Notes: a model not told the origin generated them from the letters alone. A stretch of 64,000 bases of DNA from Pseudomonas bohemica (GCF_002934685.1 NZ_NKHL01000116.1:1-64000), one strand, 5' to 3'. Counted from the first letter of the stretch, positions 9,211-17,636 are shown. Translations and numbers: made by a program.

Positions 9211-10023
9211 TTACTCTGGAAGCTCGCCAGCCGGGGCGCCCAGCCATTTCTGCGAGATCGCATCCAGCGTGCCGTCAGCCTTGGCCTGACGAATGATCTC
9301 GTTGACCTTGTTGCGCAACTCAGGCTCGTCCTTGTTCATGCCGATGTAGTTGGGCGCGTTGGACAGCACGACCTTGAGCGTGATGTCCATGTTCGGATTC
9401 TTCTGTTTGAGAGCGGCTGCCACGGTCGTGCCGATGGCGACCATCTGCGTTTGTCCGGACAGGAAGGCCGAAATACTGCTGTTGTTGTCTTCGAAGCGTT
9501 TGGTGATTGCCTCGGGTGCCATGTCGGTCAGTTCGCGATCCTGCATCGAGCCGCGGGTCACGGAAACGGTTTTGCCCGCCATGTCGGCCATCGACTTGAC
9601 TGGCAGCTCCGACTTGCCGAACACCGCATCGAAGAACGGCGAGTAGGCGATGCTGTAGTCGATGACCTTCTCGCGCTCAGGGGTTTTGCCCAGCGACGAA
9701 ATGGTGAAGTCCGCCTTGCCGGACTGGATGTAGGCCACACGGTTGGGCGCGGTCACCGGCACCAGTTGCAGCTTCACGCCCAGCTGTTTGGCCATCAGAT
9801 TGGCGACATCGATGTCCAGCCCTTGGGGCACCATGTCCGGCCCGACATAGCCGTAGGGCGGGTAATCCACGGGCACGGCGACGCGCAGCTCCTTGCTTTT
9901 GAGGATGTGGTCCAGCGCCTCACCAGCCTGGGTCAAGGTGGAGCAGAACAGGGCGCTGAGCCCTGCGAACAGGCTCGCGGTGAGAAGGGATTTGCTCAGT
10001 GGCATGCACAGTCTGGCTTTCAT
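9211..10023 (-). CDS. Family-3 amino-acid ABC binding protein
   Basis: 270 aa periplasmic solute-binding protein of family 3 (polar amino acids). A signal peptide ends near residue 33 (CSTLTQAGEA). The mature part shows LRVAVPVDYPPYGYVG, GLDIDVANLMAKQLG, KADFTISSLGKTPEREKVIDYSIAY and a C-terminal DGTLDAISQKWLG, all standard for the family. The family signature places substrate contacts around the DFTISSL and REKVIDYS stretches. It is the first structural gene of the operon, 62 bp after the RpiR regulator gene, and delivers substrate to the two permeases. The longer open frame upstream of 10023 overlaps the regulator in another frame and is not real. Confidence 0.92.
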   Translation of the reverse strand: MKARLCMPLSKSLLTASLFAGLSALFCSTLTQAGEALDHILKSKELRVAVPVDYPPYGYVGPDMVPQGLDIDVANLMAKQLGVKLQLVPVTAPNRVAYIQSGKADFTISSLGKTPEREKVIDYSIAYSPFFDAVFGKSELPVKSMADMAGKTVSVTRGSMQDRELTDMAPEAITKRFEDNNSSISAFLSGQTQMVAIGTTVAAALKQKNPNMDITLKVVLSNAPNYIGMNKDEPELRNKVNEIIRQAKADGTLDAISQKWLGAPAGELPE

Positions 10024-10085
10024 CAGGACGCTCCGGTAGATGAGGGTTCGAAACAGATCAAAAACGGGCAGGGACTGAAAAAAGC

Positions 10086-10961
10086 TCAGCCCAGGTCCCA
10101 CCACTCGCCGAGGGCAAGCAGTTTTTCTTCGGTGAGGGTGACCGAGGCTTCTACGTCCCTGGTTGAGGCGGCCGACATCAACGCCACCAGCATCTCGCTG
10201 ACCAGCATGGCCGGGACGATGGTGTCGTAGAACGACGGGGTCTGGTTTTTCACGATGATGCTTTCTGCTGCGAGCCGCGCGGTGGGCGAGGTCAGGCTGT
10301 CGGTGATGGTGATGATGCGCACACCCTGCTGATGCAGATAGTTGGTCAGGGTGATCAGCCGGCGCGAATAACGCGGCAGGCTGCACACCAGCGCGACATC
10401 CTTGGGGGTGGTCTGGTTGATGATCGACATGACACCGCTTTCGCCAGCGCCTTCGACCAGCCTGACGTTCTTCGCGAAGTAGGACGCCACGTGGGAGAAC
10501 TGGAAGGCCACGCCGAACGATGAGCGCATGCCCAGGCAGTAGACCTGTCGCGCGCCGGCGAGCAGGGCGACGGCGCGGGAGATGGCGCGCAGGTTGTCGT
10601 TGCTGCACATCGACTGGATCTGCTCGATGGCGTTGTTGGCCATGTCCTGAATCACCCGCTGCTCGCCCACCCGCTGCTTGAGCTCCACCAGATCGTGAGC
10701 GCGAGAGCCGTAAGCGCTGTTCTGGCCGCGCAGGGAGTCGATGAACAGCTCACGCAACTGGTCGTAGCCGGTCATGCCCATGCGCTTGGCCAGACGGGTC
10801 ATGGTCGAGGGCGGCACATTGGCCAGCCGGGCAATGTCGCGCATCGACATCACGGCAATTTCGTGGGGGTTGTCCAGAATGAAACTGGCAGCTGCGCGCT
10901 CCTGCCGAGGAAAGCTCTCGAACTGTTGTTTGAGCTGGGTGCATAGCAGATCGCGGTCCAT
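10086..10961 (-). CDS. MurR/RpiR family regulator of the ABC/ureohydrolase operon
   Basis: 291 aa from the ATG at 10961 (MDRDLLCTQLKQQFESFP). The N-terminal RpiR-type HTH is visible as SMRDIARLANVPPSTMTRLAKRMGM, followed at about residues 115-245 by a SIS sugar-phosphate-type sensing domain (GARQVYCLGMRSSFGVAF, then DVALVCSLPRYSRRL). An in-frame upstream ATG at 11045 would add 28 residues that run through likely operator sequence, so the shorter start is preferred. It is the first gene of the operon, 62 bp before the binding-protein gene, so it probably autoregulates and controls uptake. Repeated GAAATGATTCA sites lie directly upstream (11025-11141). Confidence 0.88.
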   Translation of the reverse strand: MDRDLLCTQLKQQFESFPRQERAAASFILDNPHEIAVMSMRDIARLANVPPSTMTRLAKRMGMTGYDQLRELFIDSLRGQNSAYGSRAHDLVELKQRVGEQRVIQDMANNAIEQIQSMCSNDNLRAISRAVALLAGARQVYCLGMRSSFGVAFQFSHVASYFAKNVRLVEGAGESGVMSIINQTTPKDVALVCSLPRYSRRLITLTNYLHQQGVRIITITDSLTSPTARLAAESIIVKNQTPSFYDTIVPAMLVSEMLVALMSAASTRDVEASVTLTEEKLLALGEWWDLG

Positions 10962-11024
10962 CCGGCGTATCACCTGAAAGCGGAAGTTGCAGGTGAAATT
11001 GCAACGCTTGTGCCAAAAAATTTC

Positions 11025-11141
11025 GAAATGATTCAACTGATTCATTTCATGGGCGTGGTCATTCGCCGCACGAGGGAACAGGCGGCGAACGGACGCGGCG
11101 ATTTCGATTGGAATGATTCAAAAATTGTCGGAAATGATTCA
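11025..11141. promoter_or_regulatory. Cluster of GAAATGATTCA operator-like sites
   Basis: Inverted arms GAAATGATTCA (11025-11035) and TGATTCATTTC (11038-11048) match at 10 of 11 positions. Two further direct copies follow at 11110-11120 (GGAATGATTCA) and 11131-11141 (GAAATGATTCA). All lie upstream of the RpiR-family gene that starts the minus-strand operon, so this is the likely binding region of that regulator. The match is seen directly; the assignment is inference. Confidence 0.6.
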
Positions 11142-11461
11142 GCTGTGACGACAACGGATACCTCAGTTGCCTGTGTGGTCGCTGAAATGCGCGGGCAAGA
11201 CGTGCATCAAGTGGGTGCGCCGCACCCGGTCGGTGCGAGATCCGTCCTTTGCGGAGGTTTGAGCATGGCTTTCCTTTTGTCGCGCTTTATAAACAGAAAG
11301 CGGGGCACCGCTGGCCATCGAGCTTGCGGTGTTGAACGAGGGGCTGACTGTTTTGAACAGTGCCTGGCGGAGCTTGACTGCGCGAACGGCTGATTCAAAA
11401 AACGCACGTCCCTCGCTCGGCGCACTCAAACCACTGCATTCACCACACAGAGCCAGTAGCC
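11142..11461. other. Intergenic stretch with a 15-bp palindrome
   Basis: No gene is supported here. At 11347-11361 there is a perfect inverted repeat ACTGTT-TTG-AACAGT, a possible operator for the small gene at 11462. The spacing between its CTGT and ACAG does not fit the Pseudomonas LexA box (N8). No terminator was seen. Confidence 0.45.
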
Positions 11462-11644
11462 ATGAGCAGCAAAACTCCTGCGGTCGTTCCGGATCGCGCC
11501 AACCACCTGGATGACACCCCCGAGTACCCGCTTTCAGCGCCGATCAAACCGGACGACCCGGAACGTCGCAGCGAGCAATCGAAAGCCGAGACCGAGGGCT
11601 GCGTCGAAGAGCAGACGGACGCCGGGCAAGCGCCAAAACCCTGA
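11462..11644 (+). CDS. Small acidic, probably disordered protein
   Basis: 60 aa, rich in Pro, Asp, Glu, Lys and Ser, with no membrane segment, cysteine pair or recognisable domain. Short hydrophilic proteins of this kind are common and unannotated in Pseudomonas. The ATG is preceded by a weak AGCCAGTAG. It ends 137 bp before the KaiC-like gene on the same strand. It may be real because its composition is protein-like and low in the Arg/Cys bias of shadow frames, but nothing in the sequence indicates a function. Confidence 0.45.
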   Translation: MSSKTPAVVPDRANHLDDTPEYPLSAPIKPDDPERRSEQSKAETEGCVEEQTDAGQAPKP

Positions 11645-11781
11645 AGCCGATTCAGGCTTACACCGCAAGTGTTCGCCAGCCAGGATGATTGTTCTTGGAA
11701 AGCGGCGTCAAAACCGCAAGAATGGGCGTTTCGTCGTGCGCATCATTCGCACCGCTGACGATCACTGGCGGAGGAAGCACA

Positions 11782-13203
11782 TTGAATCAGCTAAAACGCC
11801 TTCAGAGCGGAATTCAAGGACTGGATGAGCTGCTGAAGGGCGGGTTTGTCGCCGGGTCTTCTTACATCATTCAGGGGCGCCCGGGCTCCGGCAAAACCAT
11901 TCTGGCGAACCAGATCGGCTTCAATCACGCCCGCGACGGCGGACGCGTGCTGTTCGCCACGTTGCTGGCCGAGCCCCATGAGCGTCTGTTCCAGTTCCTG
12001 TCGACGTTGAGTTTTTTCGACAAGGACAAGATCGGCGATCAGATCCAGTTCGTCAGTGCCTTCGACACCATGGAAAACGACGGCCTGGACGAAGTGGTCA
12101 AGCTGCTGCGTCGTGAGATCGTCCGGCAGAAATCCACCGTGATGATTCTCGACGGACTGCTCAACGCCCGCTCCAGGGCGGATTCGCCGCTCAACACCAA
12201 GCGTTTCATTTCCGAATTGCAGGGCCACGCCGCGTTTGCCGGTTGCACAGTGTTTTTCCTGACCAGTTCGCAACTGGACGACGGCAGCCCTGAGCACACC
12301 ATGGTCGATGGCGTGATCGAACTGGGCGAAGAGCTGGTCGGTACCAAATCAATTCGCCGAATCAAGATGCGCAAGACCCGTGGCAGCGGCGCGATTCCCG
12401 GTTCCCACGAGTGTGAAATCACTGAAGACGGGCTGGTGGTCTATCCGCGTCTGGAGAGCACGGTCACCCACTCGGCGATGCGCGACAGCGATCAGTGCAG
12501 CCTGATCCCCAGCGGGCTCACGGGGCTGGACCCGTTGATCGGCGGCGGGCTGGTGGCGTCTTCGGTCACGCTGTTGATGGGGCCGTCGGGCGCTGGCAAG
12601 ACCTCGATCGGCATTGGCTTTCTTGGCCAATCGACCGTCGAGGAACCCGGACTGCATTTCGGCTTCTATGAATCGCCGCAACGCCTGCGCATGAAAGCCG
12701 CGGCGCTGGGGGTGGATCTAGCCAGACTGGAGCAAGAAGGCGCGCTGTCGATCATGTGGAATTCCAGCACCACCGAGCTGGTCGACAAGTTGGCGCTCAA
12801 TTTGTTGCGAGTCGTCGAAGAGAAGTCCATCAAGCGGGTGTTCCTCGACAGCCTGGGCGGCATGTCCCGTGCCGCGGCCGACAAGACACGCATGCTGGAC
12901 CTGTACACCGCGTTGATGAGCGAGTTGCGCGCACGTAATGTCACCGTCATAGCGTCCTGGGAAGTGCGCAGTTTGTTAGGTGGCGAAATCGACGCCCCAG
13001 CGCCCGATCTGTCGGGCATCGTCGACAATCTTCTGGTGCTGCGTTTCGTTGAGGAACCGGCTGAACTTAAACGCCAGCTGTCCATTCTTAAAGTCAGGGA
13101 CAACCCCTACAATCCAGCATTACTGGAGATCGTTTTCGGTGATCAGGGTCTTGACGTAAAAAAGGTTCACTTCCATGCCCTTGGCGATACCAACCACGTG
13201 TAA
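11782..13203 (+). CDS. KaiC-like double-domain ATPase
   Basis: 473 aa with two tandem RecA/KaiC domains. CI has Walker A GRPGSGKT and Walker B VMILDGLLN; CII has Walker A GPSGAGKT and Walker B RVFLDSLGG. A TTG at 11782 is preferred because GAGGAAG lies 5 nt upstream and the KaiC homology begins there (LNQLKRLQSGIQGLDELLKGG); further upstream codons do not look protein-like. In cyanobacterial KaiC, CII autophosphorylates on a Ser-Thr pair in an ISTITDT stretch. Here the equivalent reads LSGIVDN, so the Thr is Gly. No kaiA or kaiB gene is present. The next genes encode a receiver and a hybrid kinase, suggesting a signalling rather than clock role. Confidence 0.88.
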   Translation: MNQLKRLQSGIQGLDELLKGGFVAGSSYIIQGRPGSGKTILANQIGFNHARDGGRVLFATLLAEPHERLFQFLSTLSFFDKDKIGDQIQFVSAFDTMENDGLDEVVKLLRREIVRQKSTVMILDGLLNARSRADSPLNTKRFISELQGHAAFAGCTVFFLTSSQLDDGSPEHTMVDGVIELGEELVGTKSIRRIKMRKTRGSGAIPGSHECEITEDGLVVYPRLESTVTHSAMRDSDQCSLIPSGLTGLDPLIGGGLVASSVTLLMGPSGAGKTSIGIGFLGQSTVEEPGLHFGFYESPQRLRMKAAALGVDLARLEQEGALSIMWNSSTTELVDKLALNLLRVVEEKSIKRVFLDSLGGMSRAAADKTRMLDLYTALMSELRARNVTVIASWEVRSLLGGEIDAPAPDLSGIVDNLLVLRFVEEPAELKRQLSILKVRDNPYNPALLEIVFGDQGLDVKKVHFHALGDTNHV

Positions 13204-13254
13204 TGCTCGCGGTCGCGATCTCGCTCCTGGCTGGTCGAGCGGACCGAGGGCGTT

Positions 13255-13623
13255 ATGACCACGATATTGATTGTCGACGACGAATACCTGATCGCCGACG
13301 TACTGAGCTTCGCGCTCGAGGACGAGGGTTACCTGACCGTGACCGCAGGCAGCGGCAAGCGCGCATTAAGCATTCTCGATCGGGAAAAGCCGCAGTTGAT
13401 CATCACCGATTACATGATGCCAGGCATGAACGGCATTGAATTCGCCGAAGCGGTGCGGGCTCACCGATCGATGCAAGGGGTGCCGATCATGCTGATGAGC
13501 GGCGCCCAGGCACATCTGGGCATGGCGCGCCCGGATCTGTTCGTGCAGGTGTTCGACAAGCCGTTCGATATCCACGCGGTGGTGTCGAAGGTCAAATCCT
13601 TGCTCAAACCTGACGACACATGA
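13255..13623 (+). CDS. Single-domain response regulator (receiver only)
   Basis: 122 aa CheY-like receiver with acidic pair DD near residues 8-9, phospho-acceptor Asp52 in LIITDYMMPGMNG, Ser in LMSGA and Lys in FDKPF. There is no output domain, so it probably works as a phosphate shuttle or by protein contact. It starts 51 bp after the KaiC-like gene with GAGGG ahead of the ATG, and precedes the hybrid kinase by 85 bp on the same strand. The arrangement suggests that KaiC-like ATPase, receiver and kinase form one signalling unit; partner specificity is inferred. Confidence 0.9.
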   Translation: MTTILIVDDEYLIADVLSFALEDEGYLTVTAGSGKRALSILDREKPQLIITDYMMPGMNGIEFAEAVRAHRSMQGVPIMLMSGAQAHLGMARPDLFVQVFDKPFDIHAVVSKVKSLLKPDDT

Positions 13624-13708
13624 AGGCCCTGGGGCAAATTAGCCGAAGCCTGTGATCCTCATCGGTTCATAATGCGCGAACGCCACCTTCTTCGGCTCGA
13701 GGCAAATC

Positions 13709-15640
13709 ATGCAGCAACCCGCACCACCATCAGGATTGCTCTCCCAGGAAGACCGCTACCGGTTGCTGGTCGACGCGGTTATTGACTATGCCATCTACAT
13801 GCTCGACACCACTGGCATCATTTGCAGCTGGAACTCCGGTGCGCGGCGGATCAAGCAATACGAGGAAGCGGAAATCCTCGGTCGTTCATTTTCGCTTTTC
13901 TATACCGAAGAAGATCGCCGGGCGGGATTGCCTGCCAAGGCCCTGGAAATGGCCGCTACCATGGGGCGCTTCGAAGGCGAAAGCTGGCGGGTCCGAAAGG
14001 ATGGCACGCGGTTCTGGGCGCTGGTGGTCATCGACCCCATACACGCCAGCGACGGCACGCTCATCGGCTTCGCCAAAGTCACCCGCGACCTGACTGAGCG
14101 TCGCATGGCGCAGGAAGCCCTGCGCCGCAGCGAGCAGCAGTTCAGCCTGTTGGTGCAGGGGGTGACCGACTATGCCCTGTACATGCTCGACCCCGCTGGC
14201 ATCATCACCACCTGGAACGCCGGCGCGCAGCGAATCAAGGGCTATACGCCCGACGAAATCATCGGTCAGCATTTCTCCCTGTTCTTCGAAGCGGCCGATG
14301 CCGAAGCCGGAGTGCCGCAGCGGGCGCTGGAAGTCGCCGAGCGAGAAGGGCGCTTCGAAGGCCAGGGCTGGCGAGTGCGCAAGGACGGATCACGATTCCT
14401 GGTGCACGTGGTCATCGACCCGATCCGCGACAACGCAGGCGACATCATCGGGTTTGCAAAGATCACCCGGGACGTGACCGATTCGGTCCAGGCCCAGGCG
14501 GCGCTGAAAGAGGCAAGGGAAGCGCTGTACCAATCGCAGAAAATGGAATCCATCGGGCAGCTCACTGGCGGCATCGCCCACGACTTCAACAACCTGTTGA
14601 CGGTGATTCTCGGCAGCCTGGGCATCGTCAAAAAACGCATGGTCGGGGACTCGAAAACGGCTTCCCTGCTGGACAATGCCATCGCTGCCGCTCATCGCGG
14701 CTCGTCCTTGACCCAGCGCATGCTGGCCTTCGCCCGCCGTCAGGAGTTGGACCCGCAACCGGTCGATGTCGGCCTGTTGATCAGGGGCATGTCCGAACTA
14801 CTGGGTAGCTCGCTGGGTTCCAATATTACCGTGGAGACCCGTTTCCCCTTGATGCTGCGCCAGGTGTTCGTCGACGCCGGACAGGTGGAAATGGCGATCA
14901 TGAACCTGATGATCAATGCCCGGGACGCCATGCCGGAGGGCGGCAACATCGTGGTTTCGGCCAAAGAAGCGTTGTTCTCGCGTTCCGGCGTGGCCTCGGA
15001 GCAGGAGAAATTTATCTGCATCTCGGTCACGGATGCGGGCAGCGGAATGGACGAGGCCACCTTGCAGCGGGCGATGGAGCCGTTCTTCACCACCAAGGGC
15101 CTGGGCAAGGGCACAGGGTTGGGCCTGTCGATGATTCATGGGCTGGCGGAACAGTCCGGCGGCAAGCTGGTGCTCAAGAGTGAGCCTGGCCAGGGCACGA
15201 CCGCGGAGCTGTGGCTGCCGATATCGACGGCGGTGGCCGAGCGCTCAATGTCCGGTGAAGAACAGGGTTGTGCCGCATCCGTCAAGCCGAGACAGCTCAA
15301 GGTACTGATCGTTGACGACGATCCGCTGGTGCTGCTCAGCACCCGGGCCATGATCGAGGATCTGGGCCACCGAGCGCAGGCCGCCTGCGACGGCGACGAA
15401 GCCCTGGCCCTGATTCGTGAGCACAACGATTTCGATCTGGTCATCACCGATTACGCCATGCCGAGCATGTCCGGCTCCGAGTTGGCCAAACATATAGCGC
15501 GTCTGCGCCCGGCACTGCCGATCATCATCTCGTCGGGCTTTACCGACGCGCCATCCTTCGCCACCCTGCGCCTGCCCCGACTGCCCAAGCCGTTCAACCA
15601 GACGGAACTGGAACGGGCAATGGCGTTGATCGGATCCTGA
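13709..15640 (+). CDS. Tandem-PAS hybrid histidine kinase
   Basis: 643 aa, no transmembrane segment, so a cytoplasmic sensor. Order: PAS1 (about 12-130), PAS2 (about 142-260), HisKA (IGQLTGGIAHDFNNLL, phospho-His near 290), HATPase_c (MNLMINARDAMPEGGN; TDAGSGMDEAT; GLGKGTGLGLSMIHG), and a C-terminal receiver (about 530-640, Asp in DLVITDYAMP). The kinase core is of the AHDFNNLL type. The two PAS modules are clearly related to each other (for example IYMLDTTGII versus LYMLDPAGII, and RVRKDGTRFW versus RVRKDGSRFL), implying internal duplication. It sits downstream of the KaiC-like ATPase and a lone receiver, and may phosphorylate that receiver. Confidence 0.92.
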   Translation: MQQPAPPSGLLSQEDRYRLLVDAVIDYAIYMLDTTGIICSWNSGARRIKQYEEAEILGRSFSLFYTEEDRRAGLPAKALEMAATMGRFEGESWRVRKDGTRFWALVVIDPIHASDGTLIGFAKVTRDLTERRMAQEALRRSEQQFSLLVQGVTDYALYMLDPAGIITTWNAGAQRIKGYTPDEIIGQHFSLFFEAADAEAGVPQRALEVAEREGRFEGQGWRVRKDGSRFLVHVVIDPIRDNAGDIIGFAKITRDVTDSVQAQAALKEAREALYQSQKMESIGQLTGGIAHDFNNLLTVILGSLGIVKKRMVGDSKTASLLDNAIAAAHRGSSLTQRMLAFARRQELDPQPVDVGLLIRGMSELLGSSLGSNITVETRFPLMLRQVFVDAGQVEMAIMNLMINARDAMPEGGNIVVSAKEALFSRSGVASEQEKFICISVTDAGSGMDEATLQRAMEPFFTTKGLGKGTGLGLSMIHGLAEQSGGKLVLKSEPGQGTTAELWLPISTAVAERSMSGEEQGCAASVKPRQLKVLIVDDDPLVLLSTRAMIEDLGHRAQAACDGDEALALIREHNDFDLVITDYAMPSMSGSELAKHIARLRPALPIIISSGFTDAPSFATLRLPRLPKPFNQTELERAMALIGS

Positions 15641-15642
15641 TC

Positions 15643-15665
15643 AATGGATTCGTGATCCATTTTCA
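15643..15665 (+). terminator. Possible intrinsic terminator of the hybrid kinase unit
   Basis: The stem AATGGAT / ATCCATT (15643-15649 and 15655-15661) with a 5-nt loop is followed by TTTC, directly after the kinase stop codon. The stem is AT-rich and the T-run short, so this is a weak candidate. Confidence 0.4.
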
Positions 15666-15736
15666 GATGAGGTGCGGAGTCGTCCGGGGCGACGCATCGC
15701 GAATGAATTGGCAAACAGAACTCCTGCCTGACGCGA

Positions 15737-16309
15737 CTAACGCAGCACGATGATCTTGGACACCAGATCAGCACTGTTTCTGGCCTGCAGTTTTTTCATC
15801 AGCCGGGCGCGGTGCACTTCGACCGTGCGATGGGAAATGCAGAGCTTGCGCGCCACTTCCTTGCACGTAAGGCCGTTGACGATGTGCGCGGAAATCTCGC
15901 GCTCCCTTGGGGTCAGGTTGACGGTCGGACGGAATGCACGGTCCATGCGCTCGAAATGCCAGACCATCAGCTCAAAGGGTTGCTCGGGCGTGAGCGTATA
16001 ACCGTTGGCGCGGGCCCAGAACACTTCGCCACTGCGGTGCTGCATGAAACGCTCATCGCAATAGGCACCGTTGTGGGCGTTGCGCAACCAGCTCAGGCTG
16101 CGCTCGCCAATGGCCTGATAGTCCGCCTGCGAGGGGTAGAGTTTGAGGATCAACTGTTCGGCGAGGTCTTCACGGTCATATCCGAACAGCTCGAGGAAGG
16201 CGTCATTGAAGTCCAGCATTCGACGATTGCCAGTGATCACCTGAGGTGCCGGGGATACCTGGAACGCAAGTCGCTCCAGATCCTGTAGCTGATCCGATTC
16301 GTCCTTCAT
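15737..16309 (-). CDS. PAS-LuxR transcriptional regulator
   Basis: 190 aa. An N-terminal PAS domain covers residues 10-125 (VITGNRRMLDFNDAFLELFGYDREDL; HRSGEVFWARANGYTL). A C-terminal LuxR/NarL-type HTH covers about 128-190 (LTPREREISAHIVNGLTCKEVARKLCISHRTVEVHRARLMKKL). No receiver domain is present, so the PAS domain is the likely input. The gene faces away from the thiolase/acyl-CoA synthetase/transporter set at 16456-20597, with a 146-bp shared intergenic region, so it is the best candidate regulator of that set. It is convergent with the KaiC/hybrid-kinase genes. Confidence 0.9.
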   Translation of the reverse strand: MKDESDQLQDLERLAFQVSPAPQVITGNRRMLDFNDAFLELFGYDREDLAEQLILKLYPSQADYQAIGERSLSWLRNAHNGAYCDERFMQHRSGEVFWARANGYTLTPEQPFELMVWHFERMDRAFRPTVNLTPREREISAHIVNGLTCKEVARKLCISHRTVEVHRARLMKKLQARNSADLVSKIIVLR

Positions 16310-16371
16310 CGTCCTGTCTCGCTGTTTTCTTGTTTTGGGTGCGACCAGTATCGGCCGGTCCGACTACTCAT

Positions 16372-16392
16372 CCATATACGTAGTTATACGAA
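16372..16392. promoter_or_regulatory. Direct repeat TATACG in divergent promoter region
   Basis: Two copies of TATACG (16375-16380 and 16385-16390) occur 10 bp apart, one helical turn, in the spacer between the PAS-LuxR gene and the thiolase gene. This would suit a same-face dimer of the LuxR-type regulator. Direct observation; the binding assignment is speculative. Confidence 0.35.
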
Positions 16393-16455
16393 CTGGCGAG
16401 CGTGGTTTGTCGTGGGCCATTGTAAGGAACGCCTGTTCATAAGGAGAAAACAAAA

Positions 16456-17634
16456 ATGGCCAATGACTCCGTATCCATCGTCGCTGCCGGCCACACGCAG
16501 TTTGGGCGCCTGAGCGAGACGACGCTTGAGGACCTGATCGTGCAGGTCACTCGCCAGGCGCTGCAGGATGCCGCGATTGACGCCGCCGAGATCGACGCGA
16601 TCTTCCTCGGGCATTTCAATTCGGGGCTGGTCGCCGATGGCTTTCCCGCCTCGCTGGTACTCCAGGCCGACCCGGCCCTGCGCTTCAAACCCGCGACTCG
16701 CTGCGAAAACGCCTGTGCCTCCGGTTCGGCCGCGGTGCAGGCAGGCATCAACGCGATCCTCTCCGGGGCTGCCGAGCTGGTGTTGGTGGTCGGGGCGGAA
16801 AAGATGACTTCCAACTCCACGGCCCAGGTGACCAAGGCGCTGGCCGGTGCCGGTTATCAGAATGACCCGGAAGAGGCCAGCTTGAGCTTTCCGCAATTAT
16901 TCGGCCTTGCCGCCGGGCAGTATCAGGAGCGCTACCAGAGTCCCTTATCAACCATGGCCGCCATTGCCGCGAAGAATCACGCCAATGCGATGAGCAACCC
17001 CTTGGCGCAGATGCACAAGGCGATGACGTTCGAGCATTGCAACGCCGTGTCAGAGAGCAACCCGTTGATCGCTGCACCCTTGCGCTTGAATGACTGTTCG
17101 CTGATCAGCGATGGCGCGGCGGCGATCGTCCTTGCCTCGTCGAAACGCGCCCGGCAGTTTCGCCGGGAAGTGCAGATCCGCGGCACCAGTCAGGTCAACG
17201 ATGTGCTGCCTATCGTCCAGCGCGACATCCTGGCGTTCGAAGGCCCGCAGCGGGCGATCGTCACGGCGTTGCGCAAGGCAGGCACGACTCTGGCCGATAT
17301 CGATTTTGCCGAGGTGCATGACTGTTTCACCATCGCCGAATTGCTGATTTACGAGGCCATGGGACTCACGCCCAGAGGCGAAGGTCATCGCGCGGTGGAC
17401 GAAGGCATCGTGCAAGCGGGGGGGCGTCTGCCAGTGAATCTCTCGGGCGGGCTCAAGGCCAAGGGGCACCCAGTGGGCGCAACCGGGGTTTCGATGCACG
17501 CATTGGCGTTTCATCAACTGACCGGCGATCCCATTGGGGTTGCTGCGCCTGACGCCGAATTTGGCCTGCTGTTCAACATGGGCGGCATGGCCGTCGCCAA
17601 CTACGCCACCGTATTGCAAGCGCGGAGGGCTTGA
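16456..17634 (+). CDS. SCP2-type thiolase family enzyme
   Basis: 392 aa member of the thiolase superfamily, closest in style to SCP-x/lipid-transfer thiolases. The nucleophilic Cys is in CENACASGSAAVQAG, a catalytic His in EVHDCFTIAE, and the second Cys position of classic thiolases is replaced in GGLKAKGHPVGATG, as expected for this subgroup. It would cleave or form a beta-ketoacyl-CoA. A strong AAGGAG precedes the ATG by 9 nt. The stop overlaps the region of the next start (acyl-CoA synthetase) by a 2-bp gap. With the synthetase and an MHS transporter it forms an uptake-activation-thiolysis set for an unknown carboxylic acid. Confidence 0.88.
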   Translation: MANDSVSIVAAGHTQFGRLSETTLEDLIVQVTRQALQDAAIDAAEIDAIFLGHFNSGLVADGFPASLVLQADPALRFKPATRCENACASGSAAVQAGINAILSGAAELVLVVGAEKMTSNSTAQVTKALAGAGYQNDPEEASLSFPQLFGLAAGQYQERYQSPLSTMAAIAAKNHANAMSNPLAQMHKAMTFEHCNAVSESNPLIAAPLRLNDCSLISDGAAAIVLASSKRARQFRREVQIRGTSQVNDVLPIVQRDILAFEGPQRAIVTALRKAGTTLADIDFAEVHDCFTIAELLIYEAMGLTPRGEGHRAVDEGIVQAGGRLPVNLSGGLKAKGHPVGATGVSMHALAFHQLTGDPIGVAAPDAEFGLLFNMGGMAVANYATVLQARRA

Positions 17635-17636
17635 GG

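Noticed and set aside
11347-11361. LexA (SOS) box
   Set aside because: ACTGTT-TTG-AACAGT has CTGT and ACAG only 5 nt apart; the canonical LexA box has 8.
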